64,000 bases of DNA from Chengkuizengella sp. SCS-71B (GCF_040100845.1 NZ_JAZHSH010000001.1:1-64000), one strand, 5' to 3'; shown: positions 30,516-40,585, counted from the first letter of the stretch. The notes: a model not told the origin generated them from the letters alone. Translations and numbers: made by a program.

Positions 30516-30545
30516 TAGTATTCATCTTCTCCCAAATTCTTATAC
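30516..30545 (-). promoter_or_regulatory. Candidate sigma-G promoter of spoVT
   Basis: On the minus strand GTATA (30541-30545) and AATACTA (30516-30522) are 18 bp apart. They match the sigma-G pattern (GHATR, 17-18 bp, CATWHTA) at all but the first -10 base. The rest of 30546-30640 shows no clear structure. Confidence 0.45.
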
Positions 30546-30640
30546 ACAAAAAGTTAACAAAATATGATCATTTTTGGTTCACTGGTAGCTTTTGTTGATA
30601 CTTAGAATTTGAAAAACTTATCAATTCTTAAGTTATAAAA

Positions 30641-30701
30641 AAGGAAGATCTTTTCTTGTTAAAATGAGGACATCACTCATCCAAACAAAAAGATCTTCCT
30701 T
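30641..30701 (-). terminator. Terminator after prsA
   Basis: A 14-bp stem (AAGGAAGATCTTTT with its complement) with a longer internal arm is followed on the minus strand by a T run. It is about 35 nt past the prsA stop. Confidence 0.85.
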
Positions 30702-30734
30702 ACATACTGTTCTGAGACTTCTTTTACTAATAAC

Positions 30735-31763
30735 CTATGGAATACTTACCCCGGTAATGAGATCAGAAACCTCTGTTGTACTATAATCTTGAAGCTCCTG
30801 TTGTACTAAACTTGTAATGAGTCCTTCTTTCACGTCGTCAAAGGACAATTCCGTACGATTATCTACTTTAATAATGTGATAACCATAAACGGTTTTTACT
30901 GGCTCCCCAATTTCACCAATGGGCTGTGCAGCAGCTGCGAGTTTAAACTCTTCCACCCAATTATTGATATTTGCATTTTCGTAAGTACCACCATTATTTT
31001 TGGAGCCTTCATCCTCTGAATATTCTTTAGCTAATGCTCCAAAATCTTCCCCTTCATCCAACTTTGCTTTAATCTCATCCATAATTTCCAGAGCTTCTTC
31101 TTCAGTCCGGATTTCTTCCCCTGTTCCAGGATCGTTCGTTTTAACCAATATATGACTTACAGTAGCTTCAACCCACTGAGTTGGATTATCTTTTAAAATA
31201 CGATCATACTCCGCTTTCACTTCCTTCTCAGAAATATCTTTTCTTAGCACTTCCTGAGAAATGTTAGAGATATAAATAAAATTTTTAAAATCTTCCTCTT
31301 CTATACCTGCATCTTTTAATCCAGTATTCCACGAACCTTCTCCATTTGTAACTTCATATTGTGATTTGAATTCTTCTAAATTTGTTTCTGATATTGTTTG
31401 TTGTTCCTTTTTCGTTTCTTCATCTGCCTCTTCACCCAATAATTCAAAGGCAATTAGCTGCTTAACTAAATTGTCACTAAAACCTGGTGTTGACTGAAGT
31501 TGATCTACATATTCAGGTGTATATAATAACTTCATTACACCTATAAAATCATTATACTCCTCTAAAGTTATTTCCCCGCCTTCATATTCTGCTACGTTAT
31601 TTTTATCCTTTGTTGGATCAAATGTTTCTACTTGGTCCGTGCTTCCGTTATCTTCACTTGTATCATTTTTTTCATTATCGTCTTGTCCACATGCACTAAT
31701 GATTAATACTAGTGATAAGGAAAGTAATAACCCTGTCATCCATTTTAATTTACCTTGCTGCAT
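30735..31763 (-). CDS. prsA: PrsA-like peptidyl-prolyl cis-trans isomerase lipoprotein
   Basis: Extracytoplasmic foldase of the parvulin type. A lipoprotein signal is present (KLKWMTGLLLSLSLVLIISAC) with the lipid-modified cysteine at about residue 25. After an acidic linker and helical region, residues 195-300 form a parvulin domain: ATVSHILVKTNDPGTGEEI, FGALAKEYSED, GGTYENANI and TVYGYHIIKVDNRTE. AGGAGG lies 9 nt before the ATG, inside the end of mfd, which it overlaps by 14 nt. A related gene occurs between hslO and cysK in B. subtilis, not here. Clients are unknown. Confidence 0.93.
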   Translation of the reverse strand: MQQGKLKWMTGLLLSLSLVLIISACGQDDNEKNDTSEDNGSTDQVETFDPTKDKNNVAEYEGGEITLEEYNDFIGVMKLLYTPEYVDQLQSTPGFSDNLVKQLIAFELLGEEADEETKKEQQTISETNLEEFKSQYEVTNGEGSWNTGLKDAGIEEEDFKNFIYISNISQEVLRKDISEKEVKAEYDRILKDNPTQWVEATVSHILVKTNDPGTGEEIRTEEEALEIMDEIKAKLDEGEDFGALAKEYSEDEGSKNNGGTYENANINNWVEEFKLAAAAQPIGEIGEPVKTVYGYHIIKVDNRTELSFDDVKEGLITSLVQQELQDYSTTEVSDLITGVSIP

Positions 31764-34700
31764 TTTGTAGTTCCTCCTTATTTTTAAACACTTCTTTATA
31801 TTTTACCAAAAATTGTTCCATCAAATCTAGAATTTGATCAGACTCGAGTCCTTTTCCTTTTATAACAATTTGTATTTTTTGTCCAGGGATAAGTTTAATT
31901 TTACCCTGATACTGTGAACTTAATTTAAACAGTTTTTGTCCATCAATTTTGCCATTTTGCGAATCATCCATCTGCATCACGATATCATCATTCTTTCTAG
32001 TAATAGAAGCAATGGAGTACATTAATCCATACGCTTTTAGCTTAGCTACTTCCAGTAAATTAGAAACCGCATCCGGAATGTCACCAAAACGGTCTACAAG
32101 CTCGTCGTACAGATCATTCACTTCGTCTAACTCCCGCATTGATGCTACTTTTTTGTAAATTTCAATTTTTTGCATACTATCATAAATATACTCTGGTGGA
32201 ATATAAGCATCAATTCCAATATCAATTTGTGTAATGATTTCCCTCACAGGTTCGATCACATCGCCATGCAACGCGGCTTTTTTCTTAGAAATTTCATCCG
32301 CTAACATTTGCGAATATAAATCAAATCCAACGGAAGCGATAAATCCATGTTGTTCTGCTCCTAATAAATTTCCTGCTCCACGAATGGAAAGATCTCTCAT
32401 TGCAATTTTAAATCCTGATCCAAGCTCAGTAAATTCCTTAATTGCTTGCAATCTTTTTTCAGCCACTTCATTCAGAACCTTATCTCTTTGATAGGTCAAA
32501 TAAGCATAGGCCACTCTATTGGATCGGCCAACTCTTCCTCTTAATTGATAGAGTTGTGATAATCCCATCTTATCTGCATCATGGACAATCAACGTATTTA
32601 CATTTGGAATATCTACACCCGTTTCTATAATGGAAGTGCTCACAAGCACATCATATTCACCATCTAGAAAATCCAGAATTGTTTTTTCCAATTCTTGTTC
32701 TGACATTTTGCCATGACTAACCGTAACTCTAGCGTCTGGAACAAGAGCAGATATTTGTTCAGCCATTTGAGAAATACCTTGCACACGATTAAATAAATAA
32801 TATACTTGTCCATTCCTCGCTAATTCTCTTTCAATGGCTTCTCTGACAAGCGTATGACTATGTTCCACAACATAAGTCTGTACAGGAAATCTATTCTCAG
32901 GAGGTGTTTCTATAACAGATAAATCCCTAACACCCAGCATTGACATATGTAGAGTTCTTGGAATTGGTGTGGCAGTTAAGGTCAATACGTCTACATTGGT
33001 TTTTAATCGTTTCAATTTTTCTTTATGGGATACGCCAAATCGCTGCTCCTCATCTACGATAAGTAGACCCAAATCTTTAAATACAATATCTGCAGATAAT
33101 AAACGATGTGTACCGATGACAACATCTACTGTTGCATTTTTTATACCTTTCATCGTTTCCTTTTGCTCTTTTCTGCTTCTAAAACGACTTAACACATCAA
33201 TTTTAATTGGATATCCGTTAAATCGCTCTTGAAAAGTTTCAAAATGCTGATGTGCTAAAATGGTTGTAGGAACTAAAATAGCCACTTGTTTTCCTTCCAT
33301 TGCAGCTTTAAATGCTGCACGAATCGCCACTTCAGTTTTACCATATCCAACATCACCACACAATAACCGATCCATTGGTTGTCTTTTTTCCATATCCGCT
33401 TTTATTTCTTGAATGGACTTTAGTTGATCTGCGGTTTCCTCATAAGGAAACATACTTTCAAAGTCTGCCTGATATGTAGTATCTTTATTAAAACTATAAC
33501 CTTCAGACTCTTGTCTTGCTGCATACAGCTTAATGAGGTCATCTGCTATATCTTTAACGGAAGTACGAGCCTTATTTTTTGCTTTTGCCCATTCTGTACC
33601 CCCTAGTTTGTATAACTTTGGCTCTTTATCTTCAGAACTCACATATTTTTGTACAAGATCAAGTTGATCAATCGGTATGGAAAGCTTATCATCATTTGCG
33701 TACATAATATGAATATAATCTTTATGAATTCCGTTAATCTCTAATGTGCCAATACCTACATATTTTCCAATCCCATGATTGACATGAACAACATAGTCAC
33801 CTAGTTTTAAATCTAAGTAACTTTTAATTTTTTCTGCATTTTCAACCCTTTTATTCGTTTTTCTAATTTTTCGATGTTTTTTGTTAAACATTTCCTCTTC
33901 TGTAATAACAGCAAGATGTGCAGAAGGAAACTCAAATCCACTTGTTAGATTATGGTTCGTAATACTGGGTTCTTCAATATGATAATCCCCCAAAACTCGC
34001 CTAACCTTTTCAATTCTTTCCTCACCATTTGCTAGAATCACTACCTCTGTCCCTGCTTTTTTCCAACGTTCAATTTCTGATTTTAAAACATTCATTTGAC
34101 CATGGAAATTCTGCATAGGACGGCAGGTAAAATTAACAATATTTTGCGGATGAGCATGAGGAATCTGCCTTAAAAACAAAGAGAAATAAACCATTGGGAA
34201 CGGCTTGGATTTCATAATGGTATTATATTCTGCGGCAAGAGCAAAAGCAGGAATAGTCCGTCCATGTTCTAGTAGAGTTGTAATGGATTCTGCTTCATCT
34301 TTCTCGATTTGTTTCACAGTTTCAAACAAACGTAAAGGCTCATCGACTACGATGAGTGAGTCTTCTGGCATATAATCCAACAAAGTTTTTCGTTCTGGAT
34401 AAATGAATGTACTGTATTTGTAAATATCTTTAAAATAAGATTCATTCTTTAAAGAATCTATTTCACTAGTAATCGATGAGGAAATTTTTTCCTTTAGTTG
34501 CGAATCATTTATTTTGTTTAAATATTCATCTAGTACACTTTTTGCATGTTGAGCTGCATTCTGAAATCTGTGTTCTTCTGCAATTAACTCCTCACAAGGA
34601 GTAATCACAATCGAGGATACTTTTTCTATGGATCTCTGATCAGATATATCAAATGACCTTATAGAATCGATTTCTTCATCAAATAATTCAATGCGAAAAG

Positions 34701-35271
34701 GAGTCAAAGAAGTCATGGGATAAAAATCGATAATACCACCACGAATACTCATATCCCCTTTAGCTTCAACTCGCTCTACTCTTTCGTAACCTAGTAAAGT
34801 CATTTGTTTTTTAAATACTTCTAGATCCAGTTCCTCTCCCACTCCCAATTGAATATGGGCATCCTTCATTGCTTCTGGTGTTGGAAGGAACTTTCTAATT
34901 CCAGCATAAGGTGAAATAAGAATACCTCTAAAACCAAGCGAGCATCTTGATAATACCTCAAGCCTTTGCGCAATCATTTCCGGACTTGCAACAGCGGATT
35001 CTGTTAGAGTCAACTCGTTTGCAGGATATAAAAGAAGATCAGAATCCGAAAAGCACTCTTTAAGATCTTCGTATATTTTCTGTGCTTGAAATAGATTATG
35101 TGTCACTATCATCATAGGTTTATTCATTTCTGAATACATTGCGGCTAATACCATTTGTCTTGAAGAACCAACCAAACCTGATACGAGCTGCTCTTTCATA
35201 TTAGAGTGTATTCCATTAATGATAGACTGTACGTTGGTATCTTCAGTAAATGATTGAATAATTCTTTTCAA
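31750..35271 (-). CDS. mfd: Transcription-repair coupling factor
   Basis: Removes RNA polymerase stalled at lesions and recruits the UvrABC machinery. The 1173-residue protein has the usual layout: a UvrB-like N-terminal region (residues 1-480), an RNA polymerase-interacting domain with HVNHGIGKYVGIG (about 500), then a translocase with Walker A (CGDVGYGKTEVAIRAAF), DEEQRFG, TATPIPRTLHMSM, and QLRGRVGRSNRVAYAY. A C-terminal domain closes it. It starts at TTG 35271 with a GGGGGG Shine-Dalgarno 6 nt upstream, and overlaps prsA downstream. Confidence 0.96.
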   Translation of the reverse strand: MKRIIQSFTEDTNVQSIINGIHSNMKEQLVSGLVGSSRQMVLAAMYSEMNKPMMIVTHNLFQAQKIYEDLKECFSDSDLLLYPANELTLTESAVASPEMIAQRLEVLSRCSLGFRGILISPYAGIRKFLPTPEAMKDAHIQLGVGEELDLEVFKKQMTLLGYERVERVEAKGDMSIRGGIIDFYPMTSLTPFRIELFDEEIDSIRSFDISDQRSIEKVSSIVITPCEELIAEEHRFQNAAQHAKSVLDEYLNKINDSQLKEKISSSITSEIDSLKNESYFKDIYKYSTFIYPERKTLLDYMPEDSLIVVDEPLRLFETVKQIEKDEAESITTLLEHGRTIPAFALAAEYNTIMKSKPFPMVYFSLFLRQIPHAHPQNIVNFTCRPMQNFHGQMNVLKSEIERWKKAGTEVVILANGEERIEKVRRVLGDYHIEEPSITNHNLTSGFEFPSAHLAVITEEEMFNKKHRKIRKTNKRVENAEKIKSYLDLKLGDYVVHVNHGIGKYVGIGTLEINGIHKDYIHIMYANDDKLSIPIDQLDLVQKYVSSEDKEPKLYKLGGTEWAKAKNKARTSVKDIADDLIKLYAARQESEGYSFNKDTTYQADFESMFPYEETADQLKSIQEIKADMEKRQPMDRLLCGDVGYGKTEVAIRAAFKAAMEGKQVAILVPTTILAHQHFETFQERFNGYPIKIDVLSRFRSRKEQKETMKGIKNATVDVVIGTHRLLSADIVFKDLGLLIVDEEQRFGVSHKEKLKRLKTNVDVLTLTATPIPRTLHMSMLGVRDLSVIETPPENRFPVQTYVVEHSHTLVREAIERELARNGQVYYLFNRVQGISQMAEQISALVPDARVTVSHGKMSEQELEKTILDFLDGEYDVLVSTSIIETGVDIPNVNTLIVHDADKMGLSQLYQLRGRVGRSNRVAYAYLTYQRDKVLNEVAEKRLQAIKEFTELGSGFKIAMRDLSIRGAGNLLGAEQHGFIASVGFDLYSQMLADEISKKKAALHGDVIEPVREIITQIDIGIDAYIPPEYIYDSMQKIEIYKKVASMRELDEVNDLYDELVDRFGDIPDAVSNLLEVAKLKAYGLMYSIASITRKNDDIVMQMDDSQNGKIDGQKLFKLSSQYQGKIKLIPGQKIQIVIKGKGLESDQILDLMEQFLVKYKEVFKNKEELQNAAR

Positions 35272-35368
35272 ATTCTACCCCCCTCACACTAAAAGAAGCC
35301 TCAGCTAAAACCTGCTAAGACTATAAAACCAGTTTAGTCAATGTTCATATTATCCATAAAAAGTGAAT

Positions 35369-35599
35369 CTATTGCAATGGATTGGATATTAATGATAGCT
35401 CTGGATTTTTATCTAGTGCTTCTTTACAATAATCACACACTACTTTAACGGTGATATCACCATGCTGATTGTATGAAACCATATCATTTCTTTCTTCAGG
35501 AGTTAACAAATGAAATCCTAGACGCATTTCATTTACTTCCCCGTTTGAAATCTCACCTATTTTGGTTTGACAGTGACGACAAATATATTTTACTGACAT
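35369..35599 (-). CDS. fin: Fin (YabK), anti-sigma-F factor
   Basis: A 76-residue protein with two zinc-ribbon CxxC pairs, CRHC near residue 8 and CDYC near 55. In B. subtilis Fin is made in the forespore and inhibits sigma-F, helping the switch to sigma-G. GGGAGG lies 11 nt before the ATG. It lies between pth and mfd as in B. subtilis. No confident sigma-F promoter was found in the 72-nt gap before it. Confidence 0.9.
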   Translation of the reverse strand: MSVKYICRHCQTKIGEISNGEVNEMRLGFHLLTPEERNDMVSYNQHGDITVKVVCDYCKEALDKNPELSLISNPLQ

Positions 35600-35671
35600 A
35601 AATCATAATGCCTCCCGACATGTGAATTATTATCAGTATGTTCAACTGTTTATGTTTTTAGCCAAATTCAG

Positions 35672-36229
35672 TTAATTAAACTTTGCCATCGTTTTTTCAA
35701 ATGGTTCTTCTAGTGCATGTGTTAATGCATTACAAGATTTTGAGATCATTTCATTCAAAATCTCCAATTCATTTTTATTAAAGTTAGATAGGACATAGTC
35801 AGAAACAGAATACCCTTTAGGAGGGCGTGAGATACCTACTCTTATTCGATTAAAAGATTGAGTACCCGTATGTTCAATTATGGATTTAACACCGTTATTT
35901 CCGCCGGCGCTACCTTTATATCTCAATCTCATTTTCCCAAATTCTGTATCTAAATCATCATATACAACAATCATATCTTCTATGTCTACTTGATAATAAT
36001 CCATGTAAGCTCTTACCGCTTCACCTGAAAGGTTCATATATGTCATCGGTTTAATTAACACTACTTTTTGACCTTTTATATTTCCCTCCCCTATTAATGA
36101 TTTACATTTATTCTTAGAGATTTTAATATCATTTAATGCAGCAAATCGGTCGATGATCATAAACCCAAGATTGTGTTTTGTGTTTTCATATAATTTACCA
36201 GGATTACCTAATCCTACGATCCATTTCAC
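35672..36229 (-). CDS. pth: Peptidyl-tRNA hydrolase
   Basis: Releases peptides from peptidyl-tRNA. The 185-residue protein shows GLGNPGKLYENTKHNLGFM (with the catalytic histidine), the KPMTYMNLSGEAV stretch, VYDDLDTEFGKMRLR and GSAGGNNGVKSI. I place the start at GTG 36229 (KWIVGLGNPGK) because GAGGT lies 8 nt upstream and this matches the family start. The ATG at 36244 would add five residues. It is 16 nt after glmU. In B. subtilis the equivalent gene is spoVC. Confidence 0.94.
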   Translation of the reverse strand: MKWIVGLGNPGKLYENTKHNLGFMIIDRFAALNDIKISKNKCKSLIGEGNIKGQKVVLIKPMTYMNLSGEAVRAYMDYYQVDIEDMIVVYDDLDTEFGKMRLRYKGSAGGNNGVKSIIEHTGTQSFNRIRVGISRPPKGYSVSDYVLSNFNKNELEILNEMISKSCNALTHALEEPFEKTMAKFN

Positions 36230-36245
36230 GCTTTTATACCTCATT

Positions 36246-37634
36246 TTAATTGTTAGTTTTATTTTTAATACGATTTTTTAACTTGTTAGCGTATCCTTTT
36301 TTTGTCGTTTGCTTTACTCTCGCAATAGCAACACTGTCTTCATCCACATCCTCTGTTAATGTGGAACCAGCAACAACATAACTGCCTCTTCCAATTTTAA
36401 TAGGTGCAATTAAGTTAGCATTGCTACCTATAAATGCCTCATCCGCGATTTCTGTTATATGTTTGCGATAACCATCATAATTTACGGTCACTACACCGCA
36501 TCCAATATTCACATTTTTTCCCACTTTTGCATCACCAACGTAACTTAAATGAGATATCTTACTATGATGGTCAATGGTTGCATTTTTTATTTCTACAAAA
36601 TCACCGATTTTTACATGTTCACCAATCTTAGAGCCTGGTCTTAAGTAGGCAAATGGTCCTATATTAGTGTGACTTTCAATTGAAGATTCAACTACTACAG
36701 ATTGTTTTATTGTAACATAATCGCCAACTGTTGTGTTTTGTATTTCAGAGTTCGGACCTATGATACAGGAGGAACCAATATGACTATTTGCTGTTATTCT
36801 TGCCCCTGGCAATAGTGTGGTATCCATTCCAATCGTGACCTCTGCCTCAACATAGGTATTCACAGGATCAATAACGGTAACTCCATTTCTCATATGTTGT
36901 TGAAGAATGCGATCTCTCATAATTTTTTCTGCTTGTGCTAACTGAACACGATCATTAATCCCAAAAGATTCATTTGAATCTTTTAAAACATAACCTTCAA
37001 TCTTTTCGTTCTGTTGTTTTAATATGCCAATAATATCTGTTAAATAATACTCCTCTTGGGCATTATGATTTGTTACTTGATTCAAGGCCTGAAAAAGTTT
37101 CTTATTGTTTACACAATACGTACCAGTATTTATTTCTTTTATTTCATTTTCCTCTGTAGAACAATCTTTTTGCTCAACAATACGTGTAACATATTGATTG
37201 TCCCCTCTTACAATTCTGCCATAACCATGAGGGTTATCCAATTCTGCAGTTAATATAGTCGCTGCTGCGTTTGTATCTTTATGAACTTCTATTAATTTAG
37301 TTAGTGATTCGGCTGTGATTAATGGTCCGTCTCCATTAATAATGAGCGTAACTCCCTCTTCGTTCTCCAATAAAGATTTTGCCTGCAACACAGCATGACC
37401 AGTGCCTAGTTGCTTCTCTTGAACCACATATTCAACTTCATCACCTAAATAAGATCGTATTGCTTCCCCTTCATGTCCAATTACAGTAACAATTCTTTTA
37501 CAATCTATTCCCTTCAATACATCTATCACGTGCCCTACCATCGGTTTCCCACAAACAGGATGTAATAATTTATGTAATTTTGACTTCATTCTTGTGCCTT
37601 TGCCAGCTGCCAATACAATTGATAAAAGTTCCAA
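36246..37634 (-). CDS. glmU: Bifunctional N-acetylglucosamine-1-phosphate uridyltransferase / glucosamine-1-phosphate acetyltransferase
   Basis: Makes UDP-GlcNAc, the entry point to peptidoglycan. The N-terminal domain has SIVLAAGKGTRMKSKLHKLL and VVQEKQLGTGHAVLQA; the C-terminal domain is a left-handed beta-helix of hexapeptide repeats (about residues 255-440) with the LRPGSKIGEHVKIGDFVEIK stretch. I chose TTG 37634 (462 residues), with AAGGAAGG 9 nt upstream. ATG 37661 lacks a ribosome-binding site and would add nine residues. In B. subtilis prs and ctc sit between glmU and spoVC; they are absent here. Confidence 0.93.
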   Translation of the reverse strand: MELLSIVLAAGKGTRMKSKLHKLLHPVCGKPMVGHVIDVLKGIDCKRIVTVIGHEGEAIRSYLGDEVEYVVQEKQLGTGHAVLQAKSLLENEEGVTLIINGDGPLITAESLTKLIEVHKDTNAAATILTAELDNPHGYGRIVRGDNQYVTRIVEQKDCSTEENEIKEINTGTYCVNNKKLFQALNQVTNHNAQEEYYLTDIIGILKQQNEKIEGYVLKDSNESFGINDRVQLAQAEKIMRDRILQQHMRNGVTVIDPVNTYVEAEVTIGMDTTLLPGARITANSHIGSSCIIGPNSEIQNTTVGDYVTIKQSVVVESSIESHTNIGPFAYLRPGSKIGEHVKIGDFVEIKNATIDHHSKISHLSYVGDAKVGKNVNIGCGVVTVNYDGYRKHITEIADEAFIGSNANLIAPIKIGRGSYVVAGSTLTEDVDEDSVAIARVKQTTKKGYANKLKNRIKNKTNN

Positions 37635-37855
37635 ATCTAAAACCCTTCCTTTACTTTGCATTTATACTATAAGTATTAATTTTTATTATCTTTGTTACCT
37701 TATTTTCATGTCCCAAAAACAAATTTTGTTAATCGGTTTATATTATACAAAAAAGAACCAAATAGAATATGAAAATAAGATAAATATTTAACAACTTGAA
37801 TGTTACAAACGTTTTTCCTATATTCATGATAACATACAAAGCTATGTATGTTGAT

Positions 37856-37892
37856 AAAGTGAAAAGAGAGCATTAAGCTCTCTTTTCACTTT
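37856..37892 (-). terminator. Terminator after spoVG
   Basis: A stem of 14-16 bp (GTGAAAAGAGAGC with its exact complement) and a 5-nt loop lies just past the spoVG stop. The T tract on the minus strand is short (TTTA). The gap on to glmU (37635-37855) is AT-rich with no convincing promoter pair. Confidence 0.8.
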
Positions 37893-37896
37893 GTTC

Positions 37897-38184
37897 TTAT
37901 GCTCCCTCTTCAATTACTCCATCTTCCTCTGAAGAAGCATTGTCATATTCTTCTAATACTGCTAGCTGAATCTTCTCACGAGTCGGTGAAGATATTGGAT
38001 GAGCAATATCTCTAAACTCTCCATCCGGGGTTCTTTTGCTTGGCATCGCTACAAACATCCCATTGTTCCCCTCGATAACTCGAATATCATGAACAACAAA
38101 TTCGTTATCAATAGTGATCGATGCAATCGCCTTCATTCTTCCTTCGGAATTAACTCGGCGGAGTCTTACATCAGTAATTTGCAC
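37897..38184 (-). CDS. spoVG: Septation and sporulation regulator SpoVG
   Basis: RNA- and DNA-binding regulator of 95 residues, named for its role in sporulation and also affecting cell division and cell-surface genes in several Firmicutes. The sequence is very close to the B. subtilis protein ([54 protein letters not shown]). The start is GTG 38184 with AGGTGG 7-8 nt upstream. A sigma-H type promoter lies ahead. The C-terminus is acidic ([12 protein letters not shown]). Confidence 0.96.
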   Translation of the reverse strand: MQITDVRLRRVNSEGRMKAIASITIDNEFVVHDIRVIEGNNGMFVAMPSKRTPDGEFRDIAHPISSPTREKIQLAVLEEYDNASSEEDGVIEEGA

Positions 38185-38220
38185 TTGTGTTCACCACCTT
38201 TTATTAAAAAGACTTGGTTA

Positions 38221-38250
38221 ATACTTCCACAAATCTATGAAAATTCCTTC
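38221..38250 (-). promoter_or_regulatory. Sigma-H promoter of spoVG
   Basis: On the minus strand AGGAATTT (AGGA at 38245-38248) and GTGGAAG (GGAA at 38225-38228) are spaced as in the B. subtilis spoVG promoter: 16 nt lie between AGGA and GGAA in both. The start codon is about 40 nt downstream. Confidence 0.75.
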
Positions 38251-38312
38251 TTTTTTTCTAAAAATTTTAAAGTTTTTGTGACAAAAACATAAATCTCCCA
38301 TAAAAAATGTAA

Positions 38313-38354
38313 ATTTCATAAAATAATGGTTATTAATCCATTATTTTATGAAAT
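38313..38354 (-). terminator. Terminator after ridA
   Basis: A perfect 17-bp stem (38313-38329 with 38338-38354) closes an 8-nt loop. The minus-strand side is followed by TTTACATTTTTT. It directly follows the ridA stop and isolates the spoVG promoter. Confidence 0.85.
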
Positions 38355-38358
38355 AATT

Positions 38359-38736
38359 TTATACATAGACAACCAACTCTATTTCCACCAATACATCCTT
38401 TGGAAGTCTTGCAACTTCTACGGCTGAACGAGCAGGCTTGTGATCGCCAAAATAAGATGCATAAATTTCATTCACATCTATGAAAAAATTCATGTCTTTT
38501 AAAAACACAGTCGCTTTTACAACGTTTTGAAATGATGCCCCTGCTTCCTGTAAAACGGCTTCTAAATTTTTAAACACTTGATGAGTCTGCTCTTTAATAC
38601 CACCTTCTACAATGTTTCCATTCACATCAAGAGGGATTTGGCCAGAGGTATAAATAAAACGTTCCACTTTTACAGCTTGAGAATAAGGTCCTATTGCCTT
38701 TGGTGCAGAATCAGTATGTACAAATTGTATTGTCAT
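38359..38736 (-). CDS. ridA: Reactive intermediate deaminase RidA (YabJ)
   Basis: Hydrolyses reactive enamine/imine products of PLP enzymes. The 125-residue protein shows [46 protein letters not shown] and the [20 protein letters not shown] end with the conserved arginine. The ATG overlaps the purR stop as ATGA, so the pair is translationally coupled. In B. subtilis purR-yabJ is one operon, and YabJ was linked to purine regulation. A strong terminator follows. Confidence 0.95.
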   Translation of the reverse strand: MTIQFVHTDSAPKAIGPYSQAVKVERFIYTSGQIPLDVNGNIVEGGIKEQTHQVFKNLEAVLQEAGASFQNVVKATVFLKDMNFFIDVNEIYASYFGDHKPARSAVEVARLPKDVLVEIELVVYV

Positions 38737-39584
38737 GGTATATCATAATCTCCTTTATTATTTTCAAAATAATTGCCAGGGCAAACAGAGATTTTTTTGG
38801 ATTTTAATTCAACGCTTGTTATTTTAGCAAGTGAAACATAATCTGTAATTAAATTTTCTTCGTAACCCTTTTCCCTTGATTCAACAAAAACACCTACACC
38901 AACAACTTTGGCATTAAATTCTTCCAATAAATCCTTCATTCCTTGAACGGTTCCGCCCGCTTTCATAAAATCATCAATAATTAATACTTTTGATTGTTCA
39001 TTCAAAGCTCTTCTGGAAAGAGTCATCATTCTTATTTTTTTATTAGATCCAGAAACATAATTAATACTTACAGCAGAACCTTCCGTCACTTTATTGTCTC
39101 TTCTTACAATTACAACTGGTATGTTTAAATAGGAAGCAACCGCATAAGCTAAGGGAATCCCTTTTGTCTCAACGGTCATAATCACATCAATTTCTAAGTT
39201 TGAAAATATAGATGCAAACATCTTTCCAATTTCATTTATGTATACAGGTTGTCCTAATATATCAGACATATATAAATACCCGCCCGGCAAAATTCGTCCT
39301 GGTTCCTCGAGAAGTTGACAAATCTTCTTTATCATTTCAAGAGATAAGTCTTTAGGAATTTGGGGGATGTATTTCACTCCTCCTGCAGCCCCAGCTAAAG
39401 TATGGAGTCTACCCAAACCTTCTGATTCAAACACCTCTTTGATAATTGCAAGATCTTCGCTCACCGACGATTTGGCAGCGTTATATCTTTCTGCAAAGGT
39501 GGTTAATGGGATGAGTAAATGGGGGTGGATTAATAAATATTGGGTCATTTCAACCAATCTCGCACTTCTTTTTAACTTCCTCAT
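38733..39584 (-). CDS. purR: Purine operon repressor PurR
   Basis: Represses purine genes unless PRPP is bound. The 283-residue protein has an N-terminal winged helix ([29 protein letters not shown]) and a C-terminal phosphoribosyltransferase-like domain in which the PRPP loop appears as [13 protein letters not shown] (about 200). GGAAGGG lies before the ATG. A PurBox-like half-site overlaps its upstream region, so autoregulation, as in B. subtilis, is plausible. It is followed by ridA. Confidence 0.95.
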   Translation of the reverse strand: MRKLKRSARLVEMTQYLLIHPHLLIPLTTFAERYNAAKSSVSEDLAIIKEVFESEGLGRLHTLAGAAGGVKYIPQIPKDLSLEMIKKICQLLEEPGRILPGGYLYMSDILGQPVYINEIGKMFASIFSNLEIDVIMTVETKGIPLAYAVASYLNIPVVIVRRDNKVTEGSAVSINYVSGSNKKIRMMTLSRRALNEQSKVLIIDDFMKAGGTVQGMKDLLEEFNAKVVGVGVFVESREKGYEENLITDYVSLAKITSVELKSKKISVCPGNYFENNKGDYDIP

Positions 39585-39599
39585 AACATCCCTTCCTGT

Positions 39600-39612
39600 A
39601 TAAACCGAATAT
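39600..39612 (-). promoter_or_regulatory. PurBox-like half-site upstream of purR
   Basis: The plus strand reads TAAACCGAATATT near 39600-39612, matching the PurBox core (AWWWCCGAACWWT) except at one base. Only one half-site is clear. A TATAAT box lies just upstream on the minus strand (near 39632-39637). Autoregulation by PurR is an inference. Confidence 0.45.
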
Positions 39613-39661
39613 TAATTTTAAATATATCATTATTATACGTGTTTTTACTAAAATAATAAAC

Positions 39662-40516
39662 CTATGTTAATATTCTGACCACATATACGTTGTTGCAAAA
39701 GCCACGTAAACCATTATATATTTTTTTTACTTTTGATTGTTTAGAAACAAGACCAAACACTGTCGGCCCACTGCCGGACATTAAAACTCCTTCAGCACCC
39801 AAACGAAGCATGACCTCTTTTAATTGACTAATTTGAGGATACATCGGAATGGTGACTTCTTCTAAAACGTTGCCAAGGGAACGACAAATGTGCTGAAAAT
39901 CCTTGTTCTCAATTGCTTTTTTTAAGACTTCCGTTTCAGGATGTTTATTAATTTTATTTACATTTAATCTTCTATATACATCAGGTGTTGACACATTAAT
40001 GGGAGGTTTAGCAAGAATAACCCAACATTGAGGAGGAGATGATATCTTCTCTAATTTTTCTCCCCTTCCCCTTGCTATTGCCGTACCGCCTTCTATACAA
40101 AAAGGGACGTCTGAACCTAGTTCCTCTGCTACTTTTTTTAAATCATTTGTTGAAATATTTAACTCCCATAATCTATTTAACCCTCTGAGCGTGGCTGCAG
40201 CATCACTACTCCCACCAGCTAAGCCTGCAGAAACAGGTATTTTTTTATCTAAATGAATATAGACACCCTTCTTCACATCGTACTTTTCTTTTATTAAACG
40301 CGCAGCTTGAAATGCTAAATTTTTCTCATCTAGAGGAATATAACCGGCTTGACTGGTAATGATAATGGTATCTCTTGATAATTCAGCCATCTCCAACCGG
40401 TCTGCAAGGTCTACCATTGTCATAATCATCTCAACTTCATGGTAACCGTCCTCTCTTTTTCTTAGCACATCTAATGATAAGTTAATTTTAGCCGGAGCTT
40501 TTTCATATATTTTCAT
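39662..40516 (-). CDS. ispE: 4-diphosphocytidyl-2-C-methyl-D-erythritol kinase
   Basis: Fourth step of the MEP isoprenoid pathway, a GHMP-family kinase. The 284-residue protein has [22 protein letters not shown] at the N-terminus, the ATP-binding [20 protein letters not shown] near residue 95 and the [14 protein letters not shown] motif near 255. AAGGTG lies before the ATG. In B. subtilis it also follows sspF. An inverted repeat lies about 70-95 nt upstream. Confidence 0.95.
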   Translation of the reverse strand: MKIYEKAPAKINLSLDVLRKREDGYHEVEMIMTMVDLADRLEMAELSRDTIIITSQAGYIPLDEKNLAFQAARLIKEKYDVKKGVYIHLDKKIPVSAGLAGGSSDAAATLRGLNRLWELNISTNDLKKVAEELGSDVPFCIEGGTAIARGRGEKLEKISSPPQCWVILAKPPINVSTPDVYRRLNVNKINKHPETEVLKKAIENKDFQHICRSLGNVLEEVTIPMYPQISQLKEVMLRLGAEGVLMSGSGPTVFGLVSKQSKVKKIYNGLRGFCNNVYVVRILT

Positions 40517-40585
40517 TAAAACACCTTCTTCAATTACAATAAGTGTACCATTCTTTAAGTGCCTCTACTGAGTTAATTAAACTTA

